Source: Gammaproteobacteria bacterium
Lineage (GTDB): Bacteria; Pseudomonadota; Gammaproteobacteria; Burkholderiales; Gallionellaceae
Assembly: GCA_018813765.1 (NCBI GenBank)
Contig: JAHJBC010000002.1
Coordinates: 186,001 to 250,000, forward strand
Direction of reading: 5' to 3'
Length of the DNA stretch: 64,000 nucleotides
The position numbers and the translations under genes are program-made. Below the pieces are notes generated by a model. That model saw only the letters and a list, made by a program, of their open reading frames with translations, did not search any database and had not been told where the DNA came from. Below, one piece after another: positions 1-12,175 of this stretch. The first letter of the stretch is position 1. Each line of letters opens with the position of its first letter.

Positions 1-1523
1 AAGAATTCGCGCACTGCTTCCAGTTTTTCGGGCGTCGGACCTTCGTGCACGCGGTACAGCACCGGATGCTCATGCTCTTTCAGGAAGGCCGCCGCACACA
101 CGTTGGCCGCCAGCATGCATTCCTCGATCAGCTTGTGCGCGTCGTTGCGGATGACCGGCACGATCTTCTCGATCTTGCCCTGGTCGTTGAAGATCATCTG
201 CGTCTCGACCGTCTCGAAGTCGATGGCGCCGCGCTTTTCGCGTGCGTGCAACAGGGTCTGGAACAGCTTGTACAGGTTGTTGATGTGCGGCAATACGGCA
301 GCGTATTCGCGCGCATTCTCGCCCTGCGGGTCCGCCAGCATGTCGGCCACCTTGGTATAGGTCAGGCGCGCATGCGAGAACATCACCGAGGGATAGAAAC
401 GGTGCTTCAAGATGTCGCCTTCTGCGCTGATCTGCATGTCGCATACCATGCACAGGCGTTCGACGTTGGGATTGAGCGAACACAGGCCGTTGGACAGCTC
501 CTCCGGCAGCATCGGGATCACGCGGCGCGGGAAATACACCGAGTTGCCGCGGTTGATCGCTTCCTTGTCCAGCGCGTCGCCCGCTTTAACATAAGCGCTC
601 ACGTCGGCGATGGCCACCACCAGGCGGAAGCCCTGGGCGTTCGGTTCGCAATACACGGCGTCGTCGAAGTCGCGCGCGGTCTCTCCGTCAATGGTCACCA
701 GCGGCAGTTTGGCCACGCTCTCGCGTCCGGCGTAGTCGGCGGGCTTCACTTCGGGCGAGAACGCCTTGGCCTGCTTTTCGGCGTCGTGCGGGAATTGGTT
801 GGGCAGATCATGCTTGCGCAGGGCGATCTCGATCTCCATGCCGGGATCGGCGTAGTTACCCAGCACCTCGACGATGCGGCCGATGGGTTGCGCATGCTTG
901 GACGGCTGCTGCATGATCTCCAGCATCACCACCTGTCCGGCTTTGGCCCCGCCGGAGGCGCCCGGCGCGACCAGAAAGTCCTGGCTGATGCGGCGATTCT
1001 CGGCCACCACGAACTGAATGCCGTGTTCCTCGTATAAACGGCCCACCACGCGGGTATTGGCCGGTTCCAGCACTTCGACGATCTTGGCCTCGCGCCGGCC
1101 GCGCCTGTCCTCGCCGCCGACACGCGCCATCACGGTGTCGCCGTGCAGCGCCTTGTGCATCTCCTTCTCGCTCAGCACCAGGTCGGGGCTGCCGTCCTCC
1201 GGGATCAGGAAACCGAAACCGTCCGGATGACCCTGCACCTTGCCCTTGACCAGGTCGAGCTTGTCCACCTGGCAGATGGCGCGCTTGCGGTTGCGCATGA
1301 TCTGGCCGTCGCGCTCCATGGCGCGCAGGCGGCGGTTGAACAGGTCCTCTTCATGGGCTTCAATCTGCAGCAGAGCGCACAACTCGTCCTGTTCCACCGG
1401 CACGCCCCGTTCGGCCAGCAGCTGCAGGACATACTCGCGGCTGGGCAGGGGGTGTTCGTATTGCTCGCGTTCCCGCTCCAGAAAGGGGTCGAGTTCGCGG
1501 ATATTTTTTTTCTTTTTCGTCAT
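1..1523 (-). CDS. rnr: Ribonuclease R, 3' end outside the window
   Basis: Processive 3'-to-5' exoribonuclease that degrades structured RNA in the cytoplasm. About 507 N-terminal residues are visible; the rest lies beyond the left edge. The protein opens with a lysine-rich stretch, then a winged-helix domain (about residues 25-85), OB-fold cold-shock domains, and the start of the RNB catalytic domain. The metal-binding motif IDGETARDFDDAVY is intact, with Asp279, Asp285, Asp287 and Asp288 matching the conserved aspartates of RNase II/R. The ATG at 1523 is the only sensible start, with AAAGGA about 10 nt upstream. It diverges from the tRNA-Leu gene and lies downstream of purA, as in many proteobacteria. 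The family call is secure. Confidence 0.96.
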   Translation of the reverse strand, partial: MTKKKKNIRELDPFLEREREQYEHPLPSREYVLQLLAERGVPVEQDELCALLQIEAHEEDLFNRRLRAMERDGQIMRNRKRAICQVDKLDLVKGKVQGHPDGFGFLIPEDGSPDLVLSEKEMHKALHGDTVMARVGGEDRRGRREAKIVEVLEPANTRVVGRLYEEHGIQFVVAENRRISQDFLVAPGASGGAKAGQVVMLEIMQQPSKHAQPIGRIVEVLGNYADPGMEIEIALRKHDLPNQFPHDAEKQAKAFSPEVKPADYAGRESVAKLPLVTIDGETARDFDDAVYCEPNAQGFRLVVAIADVSAYVKAGDALDKEAINRGNSVYFPRRVIPMLPEELSNGLCSLNPNVERLCMVCDMQISAEGDILKHRFYPSVMFSHARLTYTKVADMLADPQGENAREYAAVLPHINNLYKLFQTLLHAREKRGAIDFETVETQMIFNDQGKIEKIVPVIRNDAHKLIEECMLAANVCAAAFLKEHEHPVLYRVHEGPTPEKLEAVREF

Positions 1524-1568
1524 TGACACAAAATCCTTTAACAATTAAAGTGCGCACCCTCAAGCAAT

Positions 1569-1653
1569 GCCCAGATGGCGGAATTGGTAGACGCGCACGG
1601 TTCAGGTCCGTGTGCCGCAAGGTGTGGAGGTTCGAGTCCTCTTCTGGGCACCA
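1569..1653 (+). tRNA. tRNA-Leu (anticodon CAG)
   Basis: The acceptor arms GCCCAGA and TCTGGGC pair fully, followed by discriminator A and an encoded CCA end. The D arm (GGCGGAATTGGTAGACGC), a 7-nt anticodon loop TTCAGGT closed by CACGG/CCGTG, a short class II variable arm and the T arm GGTTCGAGTCC are all present. The anticodon CAG and the long variable region identify leucine. The gene is 85 nt and diverges from rnr. Confidence 0.97.
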
Positions 1654-1664
1654 GGTTCAAACAG

Positions 1665-1696
1665 AATGGTTCGCGCAAGCGGGCCATTTTTGTTTT
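1665..1696 (+). terminator. Rho-independent terminator after tRNA-Leu
   Basis: A 10-bp stem (AATGGTTCGC with GCGGGCCATT, two G-T pairs) closes a GCAA tetraloop and is followed by a T-rich tail. It begins 12 nt after the tRNA CCA end. Confidence 0.85.
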
Positions 1697-1771
1697 GTGC
1701 CCGGAGCCGGCGAAACAGCTGCGTGCTTCGCAGCAACAGGCCATTCCCGGCGGCACTATTTTCCTGCAAAT

Positions 1772-1801
1772 GAAAACACGCACCGCTTTGGCGATGCGTG
1801 T
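1772..1801 (-). terminator. Rho-independent terminator after purA
   Basis: Read on the minus strand, ACACGCATCGC and GCGGTGCGTGT form an 11-bp stem with a CAAA loop, followed by TTTTC. It lies about 25 nt past the purA stop codon and would end the hfq-to-purA transcript before the convergent tRNA gene. Confidence 0.75.
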
Positions 1802-1824
1802 CCGGTCTTTTCTTCAGTTTCACC

Positions 1825-4319
<2,495 letters not shown>

Positions 4320-4336
4320 CTAAAGGTATCCATCAT

Positions 4337-4522
4337 TCATTTGATCCAGTAAATCAGCAGCAACCCGGCCAGCATCAGCGTCAGCCCGATAAATCGGGCC
4401 TGTCCGTCATGAAACTGCGCTACCTTGCGCAGGGTGTCGCGCCATTCGGCTGGAAACAGGAAGGGCATGATCCCTTCCAGCACCAGCATCAAGCCCAATG
4501 CCGCCAGCCAGAAGTCGCTCAT
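4337..4522 (-). CDS. Small membrane protein of the DUF2065 (YjeT) family
   Basis: A 61-residue protein with two predicted membrane segments (about residues 5-23 and 42-60) separated by a short charged loop containing FPAEWRDTLRKVAQF. Sequence, length and position directly after hflC match the DUF2065/YjeT family, which often accompanies hflKC. Its function is not known. It is 6 nt from hflC and so almost certainly cotranscribed. Confidence 0.85.
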   Translation of the reverse strand: MSDFWLAALGLMLVLEGIMPFLFPAEWRDTLRKVAQFHDGQARFIGLTLMLAGLLLIYWIK

Positions 4523-4528
4523 GCGATC

Positions 4529-5407
4529 CTATTTTCCATCCCGGGTGGAGCTCTTCAGATACTTGAAGAACGGCGAATTCGCATCCAGCAGCATCACATC
4601 GCTCTTGTTCTTGAAGCCCTGCTTGTAGACATCCAGGCTGCGGTAGAAGGAGTAGAACTCCGGATTACGGCCGAACGCCTGGGCATAGATCGACGCCGCC
4701 CTGGCGTCGCCCTCGCCCTTGATCTTCTGCGCATCGCGATAGGCCTGCGCCAGGATCACTTCGCGCTGGCGGTCGGCATCGGCACGGATCTTCTCGCTTT
4801 CGGCATTACCCGTCGCACGCAGTTCGTTGGCGACGCGCTTGCGCTCCGCATCCATGCGGCTATAGACGGAACTGCTGATCTCGACCGGGAAGTCCACGCG
4901 TTTCAAACGCACGTCCACCACTTCCACGCCGATCTTGCGCGCGTCCACATCGGTCTTCTCCTGCACCACGCGCATCAGTTCGTCGCGCTTGCCGGACACC
5001 ACCTCATGGATGGTGAGCTTGCCGAATTCCTCGCGCATCGCCGAGTTGACCGTCTGCGTCAGACGGGTCTGCGCCCGCGCCTCGTCGCCGCCCACGCTGA
5101 TGTAATACTGCGTTACGTCGATGATGCGCCATTTGACGAAGGAATCCACCAGCATGTTCTTCTTCTCGGCCGTGATGATGCGCTCGGGTTCGGGCGAATC
5201 CAGTGTCAGGATGCGCGAATCGAAGAAGCGCACGTTCTGGATCAGCGGCAGCTTGAACTTGAGCCCCGGGGTGGTCTCGACGCGGATCACTTCGCTCAAC
5301 TGGAACACGATGGCGGTCTGGCGCTGATCGACCACGAAAATACTCATGCTGGCCAGAATCAGGACGACCACGCCCGCGATCAGGATGTTGCTTGTATTCG
5401 GTTTCAT
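4529..5407 (-). CDS. hflC: HflC, FtsH-protease modulator subunit
   Basis: Band-7/SPFH protein that assembles with HflK into a large periplasm-facing cage around the membrane protease FtsH. It has 292 residues: one N-terminal membrane anchor (about 9-26), an SPFH domain beginning near VDQRQTAIVFQL, then a long charged helical region rich in Ala, Glu, Arg and Lys. The ATG overlaps the hflK stop codon as TGATG, so the two are translationally coupled. Confidence 0.95.
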   Translation of the reverse strand: MKPNTSNILIAGVVVLILASMSIFVVDQRQTAIVFQLSEVIRVETTPGLKFKLPLIQNVRFFDSRILTLDSPEPERIITAEKKNMLVDSFVKWRIIDVTQYYISVGGDEARAQTRLTQTVNSAMREEFGKLTIHEVVSGKRDELMRVVQEKTDVDARKIGVEVVDVRLKRVDFPVEISSSVYSRMDAERKRVANELRATGNAESEKIRADADRQREVILAQAYRDAQKIKGEGDARAASIYAQAFGRNPEFYSFYRSLDVYKQGFKNKSDVMLLDANSPFFKYLKSSTRDGK

Positions 5408-6594
5408 CAGCGTGCCTCCCTGTCGCGGCCGAACAGCGGTTCGCGCACGCGCGCGGCCGCTTCGTTGGACGGCGACGATGTCAGTTGCTCCGTCGGCTTG
5501 TAGGCCGGCAATTCGGCTCCCGGATTGGTGCTCTGGATCAGCTTGTCCAGCGGCAGGTACAGCAGGTTGCCGCCGCCGCTCTTCTGGTCGAGCAATACCT
5601 TGCTGGTGCTGGTGAGGAGATGTTGCTTCATGTCCTGATACATGCGCTCGCGCGTCACCTGCGGCGCTTTCTCGTACTCCACCAGGATCTGCTTGAAGCG
5701 GCTGGCATCACCCTCGGCATTGGCGATCACGCTCTGCTTGTAACCGTCGGCCTCCTGCATCAGGCGCGCTGCCGCACCCTTGGCGCGCGGCACAACATCG
5801 TTGGCGTAGGCCTGGCCTTCGTTCTTCTGGCGCTCCCTGTCCTGTCCGGCCTTCACCGCATCGTCGAACGCGGCCTGCACCTGCTCGGGCGGTTGCGCAT
5901 TCTGCATGGTGACCTTGCTCACGACGATGCCAGCCTTGTAGCGGTCGAGTATGGCCTGGATCAGTTTGGTGGTCTCGGCCGCAATCTGCTCGCGCCCCTC
6001 ATACAGCACGAAGTCCATCTTGTTGCGTCCCACCACCTCGCGTATCGAGGTCTCCGCCGCCTGGCGCACGATCTCGCGATCGTCGGTCATGCGGTTGTAG
6101 AACAGGTATTCGGCGGGATCCTTGAGGAAATACTGCACCGCAAACTGGATGTCGATGATGTTCTCGTCATCGGTCAGCATCAGCGATTCTTTCAGCGCCT
6201 TGTTCTTGACGTTCTCGCGGTAGCCCACTTCGACGGTGCGCACCTGGCTCAGGTTGACCACTTCCACCGCCTCGACCGGATAAGGCAGGTGCCAGCGCGG
6301 ACCTTCACCGGTGACTTCCGACAGCTTGCCGAAACGCAGCACCACGCCGCGCTGGCTTGGGTCCACCAGATAGAAACCGCTGGCAATCCAGACCAATGCC
6401 ACGATCAGCACGATCAAGCCGATGCCGATGCCCCTGCCGCCGGAAACATTGCCGCTCCCGCCCTTGGGCGCGCCGCCACCGGACTTGCCGCCGAACAGCG
6501 ATTCGATCTTGCGATTCAGGTTGCGCATCACCTCTTCCAGATCGGGAGGGCCGCCACTATTCTTGCTGCCCCATTGCGGGTCGTTCAGTCCCAT
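5407..6594 (-). CDS. hflK: HflK, FtsH-protease modulator subunit
   Basis: Partner of HflC in the HflKC complex that modulates FtsH. The 395-residue protein has a Gly-rich cytoplasmic N-terminus (about residues 1-52), one membrane segment (about 55-77), an SPFH/band-7 domain starting at VDPSQRGVVLRFGK, and a long amphipathic helical region. The Gly-rich tract before the anchor is typical of HflK and separates it from HflC. It lies 21 nt after hflX and overlaps hflC by one base. Confidence 0.95.
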   Translation of the reverse strand: MGLNDPQWGSKNSGGPPDLEEVMRNLNRKIESLFGGKSGGGAPKGGSGNVSGGRGIGIGLIVLIVALVWIASGFYLVDPSQRGVVLRFGKLSEVTGEGPRWHLPYPVEAVEVVNLSQVRTVEVGYRENVKNKALKESLMLTDDENIIDIQFAVQYFLKDPAEYLFYNRMTDDREIVRQAAETSIREVVGRNKMDFVLYEGREQIAAETTKLIQAILDRYKAGIVVSKVTMQNAQPPEQVQAAFDDAVKAGQDRERQKNEGQAYANDVVPRAKGAAARLMQEADGYKQSVIANAEGDASRFKQILVEYEKAPQVTRERMYQDMKQHLLTSTSKVLLDQKSGGGNLLYLPLDKLIQSTNPGAELPAYKPTEQLTSSPSNEAAARVREPLFGRDREAR

Positions 6595-6615
6595 AGTTTG
6601 TACCTTTTGGTCAAC

Positions 6616-7758
6616 TTAATTCTCGTTCAGGGGATGCCATTCGTCCGCCTGCTTTTCCGGCATCGGCGCATCGCGCACCTCGACGAGCGCCGCACGCAAC
6701 TCCGCCAGGCCGATGCCTGTTCTGGCGCTCAAATGAATGCTGGCGATTTTACCATATTCGTCCCGCTTCACACCCGCTTCCAGCCTCTGCAGATCGATCT
6801 TGTTGTAGACCACGATCTGCGGGATATGCTGGGCGCCGATCTCGGCCAGCACCTTGTTCACTGCAGCCACCTGGTCGTGCCGTTCCGGGCTGTTCACATC
6901 CACCACATGCAGCAGCAGGTCGGCCTGCGCGGTCTCTTCCAGCGTGCTGCGGAATGCCGCCACCAGACCGTGCGGCAGATGGCGGATGAAGCCCACCGTG
7001 TCGGACAACACCACCTGGCACGGACTGTCGCCTTCCAGGAATATCTTGCGCGAAGTGGTGTCCAGCGTGGCGAACAACTGGTCGGCCGCGTAGACATTGG
7101 CATTGGTCAGCCGGTTGAACAGCGTGGATTTCCCGGCGTTGGTATAGCCGACGATGGAGACCGACATCACGTCGGAACGGTTGCGCGCCTTGCGCTGCAA
7201 CTCGCGGTGGCGCTTGAGCTGCTTCAGACGCTCCTTGAGCAGATGCATGCGCCGATCCAGCTTGCGCCGGTCCAGTTCCAGTTGCGTCTCGCCGGGGCCG
7301 CGCGCGCCGACGGCAAACTTCTGCTGCCCCATGTCCATGTTCATGCCGACCAGACGCGTGGAAAGGTATTTGAGCTGCGCCAGCTCGACCTGCACCTTGC
7401 CCTCGTGGCTCTGCGCCCGCAACGCGAAGATGTCCAGAATCAGCATGGTACGGTCGATGACGCGCGCATGAATCTTCGCGGCAAGGTTGCGCATCTGCGC
7501 GGGAGACAGGTCGTGATTGAAGATGACCAGCGGCGCTTCCAGTTCCTCGACCAGCGCAGCGATCTCGTCCACCTTGCCGCTGCCGGCAAAGGTCGACGCG
7601 TCCGGACGCTGCCGCCTGCCCTCGATCAGGGCGAGCGTGCGCACGCCGGCGCTTTCCGCCAGCAAGCGTAACTCTTCCAGGCTTTCTGCGTAATCGGGTG
7701 CGCCAAAATCGAGACTGACCAATATCGCCGTATTGGCAACAGTCGTTGATTCAGACAT
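6616..7758 (-). CDS. hflX: Ribosome-associated GTPase HflX
   Basis: A translation-factor-class GTPase that binds the 50S subunit and splits stalled ribosomes after stress. The 380-residue protein has the HflX N-terminal domain, the signature GPGETQLELDRR (about 154-165), a coiled coil, then the G domain with G1 GYTNAGKST (204-212), G3 DTVGF and G4 NKID. The ATG at 7758 overlaps the hfq stop as TGATG, which decides the start over the GTG one codon earlier. Confidence 0.95.
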   Translation of the reverse strand: MSESTTVANTAILVSLDFGAPDYAESLEELRLLAESAGVRTLALIEGRRQRPDASTFAGSGKVDEIAALVEELEAPLVIFNHDLSPAQMRNLAAKIHARVIDRTMLILDIFALRAQSHEGKVQVELAQLKYLSTRLVGMNMDMGQQKFAVGARGPGETQLELDRRKLDRRMHLLKERLKQLKRHRELQRKARNRSDVMSVSIVGYTNAGKSTLFNRLTNANVYAADQLFATLDTTSRKIFLEGDSPCQVVLSDTVGFIRHLPHGLVAAFRSTLEETAQADLLLHVVDVNSPERHDQVAAVNKVLAEIGAQHIPQIVVYNKIDLQRLEAGVKRDEYGKIASIHLSARTGIGLAELRAALVEVRDAPMPEKQADEWHPLNEN

Positions 7759-7988
7759 CACTCGGCATCGAAGGGGATGGTGACGGCGCGTGCAGGGACG
7801 ATGGTGGAGATGGCGTGCTTGTAGACCATCTGGGTGACGGTGTTCTTCAGCAGCACCACGTATTGATCGAACGACTCGACCTGGCCTTGCAGTTTGATGC
7901 CGTTGACCAGATAGATTGCGACCTGCACATGTTCCTTACGCAACGCGTTCAGGAACGGGTCTTGTAGTTGTTGCCCTTTTGCACTCAT
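7758..7988 (-). CDS. hfq: RNA chaperone Hfq
   Basis: Hexameric Sm-like protein that pairs small RNAs with mRNAs. The 76-residue sequence contains both Sm motifs: Sm1 with [22 protein letters not shown] and Sm2 with [10 protein letters not shown], plus the conserved N-terminal [11 protein letters not shown]. The C-terminal tail is very short ([10 protein letters not shown]), as is common in betaproteobacteria. It heads the hfq-hflX-hflK-hflC-DUF2065-hisZ-purA run. Confidence 0.98.
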   Translation of the reverse strand: MSAKGQQLQDPFLNALRKEHVQVAIYLVNGIKLQGQVESFDQYVVLLKNTVTQMVYKHAISTIVPARAVTIPFDAE

Positions 7989-8066
7989 GATGTCCGCTCT
8001 TGTAGTTTGAGGGCGGTCACTTTACTTTAATTTCACATTGAGCGAAAGAGCGAGATGCCGGTATGG

Positions 8067-8201
8067 TCAATTCTTGCGGCCCGAACCACGCCCGCCCTCC
8101 CGGATTGCAAGCTCCATAACTGCGGAGCCGTATATCGGCACAAACACAAAAACACCCACAGCAGAGAAACTACAAACAGCATTTATTAGCTGCACGTTCA
8201 C
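8067..8201 (-). CDS. Possible 44-residue membrane peptide upstream of hfq
   Basis: A GTG-initiated reading frame of 44 codons. Its product has a hydrophobic stretch (about residues 10-29) followed by a basic, Gly/Arg-rich tail ending GRGSGRKN, so it reads like a single-span membrane peptide. There is no well-spaced ribosome-binding site and I recognise no family. It lies in the 284-nt gap between hfq and the next gene, where nothing else is evident. Confidence 0.25.
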   Translation of the reverse strand: MNVQLINAVCSFSAVGVFVFVPIYGSAVMELAIREGGRGSGRKN

Positions 8202-8272
8202 TTCAAACAGGCAAGCAGTATCGCAACATAAAGACATGGGAATTAAGATTCATAAATTCCCGAGTGCCGGCA

Positions 8273-8959
8273 TCAATCTCTCACAAACCGAAACTCCATT
8301 GGCAACGCAGTCGATCTACCCATCAGAAAGCGGCCAATCTCGTCCAATATCCCGGTATGCAAGGCCTCGGGAGGGAACATGCCTTTTATCCCTCCAAACC
8401 CATCGAGATTATTGCTTTCCATTTCGACGATTCCGCTAGAGTAATTTCCACGGAATCGCAACCAGACGATAAATTCCGGCTCTAAATTCACTTGAAATGT
8501 TACTTTCTGAGTTCTGTTCCGCCAGAGGTCAATCATATCTTCTTTGGTTTTCAAACCAAATGCTTCAAGATCCTTTTTCAGCTCATTGAACAGTTCCCAA
8601 CGACGAGTAACGACCACAGACTCCGGAACGACAAGTCGAACCTGAAGGTAAACATAGTCCAGCAAGGCATCATCGGCAAGGCTTTGCTTACGAAACTCAG
8701 CCATGCCGCTTTTCCATTTCAAACTTGAGAACTGCGCCTTTCCATCCAGAGCATATACGCGCGGTATATCCGGTTCAATGGCATTAAGATGGTTAGCAAA
8801 TAAATTGAAAAACTTGAAGGTACGCTCAAGAGCAGCGTTCACATTTCGATTAATCGATTGCCTATCTTGCTGCTGGGTGCGTTTGGCCTCCAATTTCTGA
8901 GTAGCCTCACTCGCCAATTCGGAAAGAAAACCACTCATTTCGTTGCTCGATTGATTCAT
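8273..8959 (-). CDS. Uncharacterised protein inserted between der and hfq
   Basis: A 228-residue soluble protein of no family I recognise. The first 45 residues are charged and likely helical; no signal peptide or membrane segment is visible. A mixed alpha/beta region follows, with aromatic-rich stretches such as WRNRTQKVTFQV and FIVWLRFRGNYSSG. The DNA is visibly richer in A+T than the flanking housekeeping genes. Neighbours der and hfq are often close together in related genomes, so this looks like an acquired gene. Confidence 0.7.
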   Translation of the reverse strand: MNQSSNEMSGFLSELASEATQKLEAKRTQQQDRQSINRNVNAALERTFKFFNLFANHLNAIEPDIPRVYALDGKAQFSSLKWKSGMAEFRKQSLADDALLDYVYLQVRLVVPESVVVTRRWELFNELKKDLEAFGLKTKEDMIDLWRNRTQKVTFQVNLEPEFIVWLRFRGNYSSGIVEMESNNLDGFGGIKGMFPPEALHTGILDEIGRFLMGRSTALPMEFRFVRD

Positions 8960-9008
8960 GCGACTATCCTCACAATCCCTTTCGGCAAAATAATGGCATC
9001 AATTTGAT

Positions 9009-10403
9009 TCAACCGTACAGCTTGCGTCCCCGGATACGGGCGCGATGGGCTGCGCGCAGTTCGCTTTCGGTCATGACATGCTTCTTGTCGGCGAACGGGT
9101 TCTTGCCGGACTTGAATTCGATTCGCAGCGGCGTGCCTTGCAGCTTGAAGGCGTCGCAGAAGGTCCTTTCCAGATAGCGGCGATAGCTGTCCGGGATCTT
9201 GTCGAGCGCGCTGCCGTGGATGACGATGAGCGGCGGATTGCTGCCGCCCTGGTGGGCATAACGCATCTTGGGGCGGAAGGCGCCGCGCGGCGGTTGCTGC
9301 TTCTGTACCGCCTCTTCCAGCACGCGCGTGAGCTGCGGGGTGGGTAACTTGGCCATCGCTGCCGTGTAGGCCTGATTCACCGATTTCAGCAGTGCATCCA
9401 CACCCGTGCCGTTCAGCGCGGAGATGAAGTGGTGTTTGGCGAAGCCGAGGAAATGCAGCTTGCGCTCGATGTCGCACTTGGCGGTATCGCGCTTGTACTC
9501 GTCCAGACCGTCCCACTTGTTCACCGCCAGCACCAGGGCGCGCCCTGCTTGCAATACGAAGTCGGCCAGGTGGGCATCCTGCTCGGTGATCTGGTCGCGC
9601 GCGTCCACCACCAGCACCACCACGTTGGCATCCTCGATGGCCTGCAGCGTCTTCACCACGGAGAACTTCTCGATGGCCTCGTCGATCTTGCCGCGACGGC
9701 GCACACCGGCGGTGTCGATGATGGTGTATTGCTTGCCGCCGCGCTCGAAATCGATATAGATGGAATCGCGCGTGGTGCCCGGCTGGTCGAAGGCAATGAC
9801 GCGCTCTTCCCCCAGGATGGCATTGACCAGCGTTGATTTGCCCACATTGGGACGCCCGACGATGGCCAGCTTGGGATGATCGGATTTTTCCTCGACTTCG
9901 GGTTCCGAGGCGGGCAACTCATCCAGCGCCACTTCGATCATCTCCGCGACGTTGTCGCCATGCGCCGACGAGATCGGGATCGGCGTGCCGAGGCCGAGTT
10001 CGTGAAAATCGGCCGTGACGCGCTCGCTGCGCATGCCCTCGGCCTTGTTCACCAGCAACAGCACAGGACGTCCCGTCTTGCGTAGTTGCGTGGCGATGAT
10101 CTTGTCGTGCGGCGTCATCCCGTCGCGGCCGTCGACGATGAACAGCACCAGATCGGCCTCGTCCACCGCCTGGCGCGTCTGTTTGGCCATCTCGTGCAGG
10201 ATGCCTTCCTTGGCAACCGGTTCCAGGCCGCCGGTATCCACCACCAGATAGGGACGTTCGCCCACGCGCCCGCGACCGTAATGGCGGTCGCGCGTCAGGC
10301 CCGGCTGGTCGGCGACCAGCGCATCGCGACTGCGCGTGAGACGGTTGAACAACGTGGATTTGCCCACGTTGGGACGGCCGACGAGAACCAGGGTAGGCAG
10401 CAT
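9009..10403 (-). CDS. der: Tandem GTPase Der (EngA), ribosome assembly
   Basis: Essential GTPase for 50S ribosome maturation, with two consecutive G domains and a C-terminal KH-like domain. Both P-loops read GRPNVGKST (residues 9-17 and 183-191); DTGG and DTAG G3 motifs and NKAE/NKWD G4 motifs follow in order. Length is 464 residues. The start is taken at the ATG (10,403) just after the bamB stop; an in-frame TTG two codons earlier overlaps that stop. Confidence 0.96.
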   Translation of the reverse strand: MLPTLVLVGRPNVGKSTLFNRLTRSRDALVADQPGLTRDRHYGRGRVGERPYLVVDTGGLEPVAKEGILHEMAKQTRQAVDEADLVLFIVDGRDGMTPHDKIIATQLRKTGRPVLLLVNKAEGMRSERVTADFHELGLGTPIPISSAHGDNVAEMIEVALDELPASEPEVEEKSDHPKLAIVGRPNVGKSTLVNAILGEERVIAFDQPGTTRDSIYIDFERGGKQYTIIDTAGVRRRGKIDEAIEKFSVVKTLQAIEDANVVVLVVDARDQITEQDAHLADFVLQAGRALVLAVNKWDGLDEYKRDTAKCDIERKLHFLGFAKHHFISALNGTGVDALLKSVNQAYTAAMAKLPTPQLTRVLEEAVQKQQPPRGAFRPKMRYAHQGGSNPPLIVIHGSALDKIPDSYRRYLERTFCDAFKLQGTPLRIEFKSGKNPFADKKHVMTESELRAAHRARIRGRKLYG

Positions 10404-10405
10404 AT

Positions 10406-11533
10406 TCAACGTACTGAGACGGAAAACAATTCGCCGCCGCTGGTCATCACCAGCGCGCCGTCACCCAGCGTCATCGGTGCGATGCGGATGGCAGTGCCGT
10501 CCGTGCCGCGTCTGGCCACGATGCTGCCATCCTCGCTCTTCAGCATGTGCAGATAACCCTCGAAGTCGCCCAGCAACAGGTGATCGCCCAGCGGATAGGG
10601 CGCGGTCGCAGCGCGCGCCAGCAGTTGGTCGTTCTTCCACAGGGAAGCGCCGCCCGCCACGTCCAGCGCCAGCACCTTGCTGTCGGTGTCGGTGAGATAC
10701 AGGGTCTTGCCGTAGAGGCTCAAGCCCTTGTCGCTGGATACGTCGCGCGTCCACAGCGCACCGCCCCGCGCCGGATCGAAACAGGCCAGCCGCCCCTGAA
10801 AGGCCACCGCACACACCCTCGAATTGTCCACTACCGGCAGGCTGGTGATATCGCTGATGCGCTCCAGTTCGGTGTTGCCGCGCGGCTGCGACACGGCGGA
10901 CTCCCACACGACCGCACCGTTCTTCAGGCTGATCGCGGCCAGCTTGCCTGCCGCGAATCCGGCATAGACCAGGCCGTTGCGTATCGCCACCCCGGCATGG
11001 CTGCGCACGATCAGCGTCGGCGTGGCACGCTCGTACAGCCACAGGCGGCTACCGTCCTTCGCACTCAGGCCGGTGATGCGCTGGTTGCCGGTGCGCACCA
11101 CCACCACGCCGTCGGCGATCTCGGGGGCGCTCAAGACGTCGCTGCGGACATCGACCTGCCATTTCAATTTGCCGTCGGACTCGTCGAACGCGGCGAGTTG
11201 ACCTTTCTCGCCGCCCACCAGCACCAGACCCTCGCCCGCACCCACGCCGCCGGTGATGGCGAACCCGCTGTCGATGCCCCACAGTTTCTTGCCGTTATTG
11301 CGGTCGAGGCGGTACAACCTTCCGGACGAATTCGCGGCAAACACCGCTTCGCGCGTCACCGCAGGGAATAGCACGCTCTGCCCGGCACCGCCGATATCTG
11401 CGCTCCAGCGCACATCGATCGTCGCCGACGGTTTCAGATCGAGCAGTTTGGCCGGCTCGATCCTGGGCTTGTCGCTGCTGCACGAGGCCAGCAGCAGGAG
11501 CGACAACGCAACGAAAATTCGTTTGATGTTCAT
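10406..11533 (-). CDS. bamB: Outer-membrane assembly lipoprotein BamB
   Basis: Scaffold lipoprotein of the BAM complex, which inserts beta-barrel proteins into the outer membrane. The 375-residue product has a lipoprotein signal with lipobox LLASC (lipidated Cys18) and then a PQQ-like eight-bladed propeller, with repeated Trp/Gly-containing strands such as [16 protein letters not shown]. Its ATG overlaps the stop of the upstream YfgM-like gene (ATGA) and der follows within 2 nt, so the three are coupled. Confidence 0.94.
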   Translation of the reverse strand: MNIKRIFVALSLLLLASCSSDKPRIEPAKLLDLKPSATIDVRWSADIGGAGQSVLFPAVTREAVFAANSSGRLYRLDRNNGKKLWGIDSGFAITGGVGAGEGLVLVGGEKGQLAAFDESDGKLKWQVDVRSDVLSAPEIADGVVVVRTGNQRITGLSAKDGSRLWLYERATPTLIVRSHAGVAIRNGLVYAGFAAGKLAAISLKNGAVVWESAVSQPRGNTELERISDITSLPVVDNSRVCAVAFQGRLACFDPARGGALWTRDVSSDKGLSLYGKTLYLTDTDSKVLALDVAGGASLWKNDQLLARAATAPYPLGDHLLLGDFEGYLHMLKSEDGSIVARRGTDGTAIRIAPMTLGDGALVMTSGGELFSVSVR

Positions 11534-12165
11534 TTTCCGCCCAGCCCGTCTAGCTTCAACTGGATCAGGTTGCGATACGAGCTCTGCGCATCAGTCCGCT
11601 CCAAAGCCTGCTGATAGGCGGCACGCGCTTCGTCGATCTTGCCCTGCGCACTCAACACATCGCCTTTCAGATCGGCGTACAGCCCGGTGAATGACTCCGG
11701 ATGCGCGGCATCGAGCTGCTTGAGCGCTTCGTCGTAGTTCTTCTCGTCCAGCAACACGCTGGCCAGCTTGAGGCGGGCGGTATCCTGCAAGCCCTTTTCT
11801 TCCGCATGCTCGATCACCCATTGCAACTGCACCTTGGCACGTGCCGCATCGCGCGCCTGCAGGCTGGCCTGCGCCGCCAGCAACTGACCACGCGGTGCAT
11901 AGGCGCTGCCGCCATAACGGCTGACCAGTGCGTCTGCCGCATCGCCGATGCGCTTGGCATCGTTACTGGCGGCCTGTTTCTCCACTTCCGCATACAACTT
12001 CGCCGCCTCGGCCGACTGGTCGGCGCGGTAGTCCTTCCAGTACTGGATAGCTGCATAACCGAGCAAGCCAGCCACCACTGCGCCGGTCACCCATTTACCG
12101 TTCTCTTTCCACCAGGCTTTCAGCGCTTCAACCTGTTCCTGTTCCTGCAGATCCAATTCAGCCAT
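11530..12165 (-). CDS. YfgM-like tetratricopeptide membrane protein
   Basis: Matches the YfgM family, an ancillary subunit of the SecYEG translocon with a periplasmic TPR-like domain that helps hand over secreted proteins. It has 211 residues: a Glu/Gln-rich cytoplasmic N-terminus, one membrane segment (about 25-42, after the conserved WWKENGKW), then helical repeats. The ATG at 12,165 gives the family start MAELDLQEQEQ; longer in-frame starts run into hisS. The hisS-yfgM-bamB-der order is standard. Confidence 0.88.
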   Translation of the reverse strand: MAELDLQEQEQVEALKAWWKENGKWVTGAVVAGLLGYAAIQYWKDYRADQSAEAAKLYAEVEKQAASNDAKRIGDAADALVSRYGGSAYAPRGQLLAAQASLQARDAARAKVQLQWVIEHAEEKGLQDTARLKLASVLLDEKNYDEALKQLDAAHPESFTGLYADLKGDVLSAQGKIDEARAAYQQALERTDAQSSYRNLIQLKLDGLGGK

Positions 12166-12175
12166 TATCCATTCC

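Noticed and set aside
5392-7671. 759-codon plus-strand frame opposite hflK and hflX
   Set aside because: Spans two real genes on the other strand and has no recognisable domain or ribosome-binding site.
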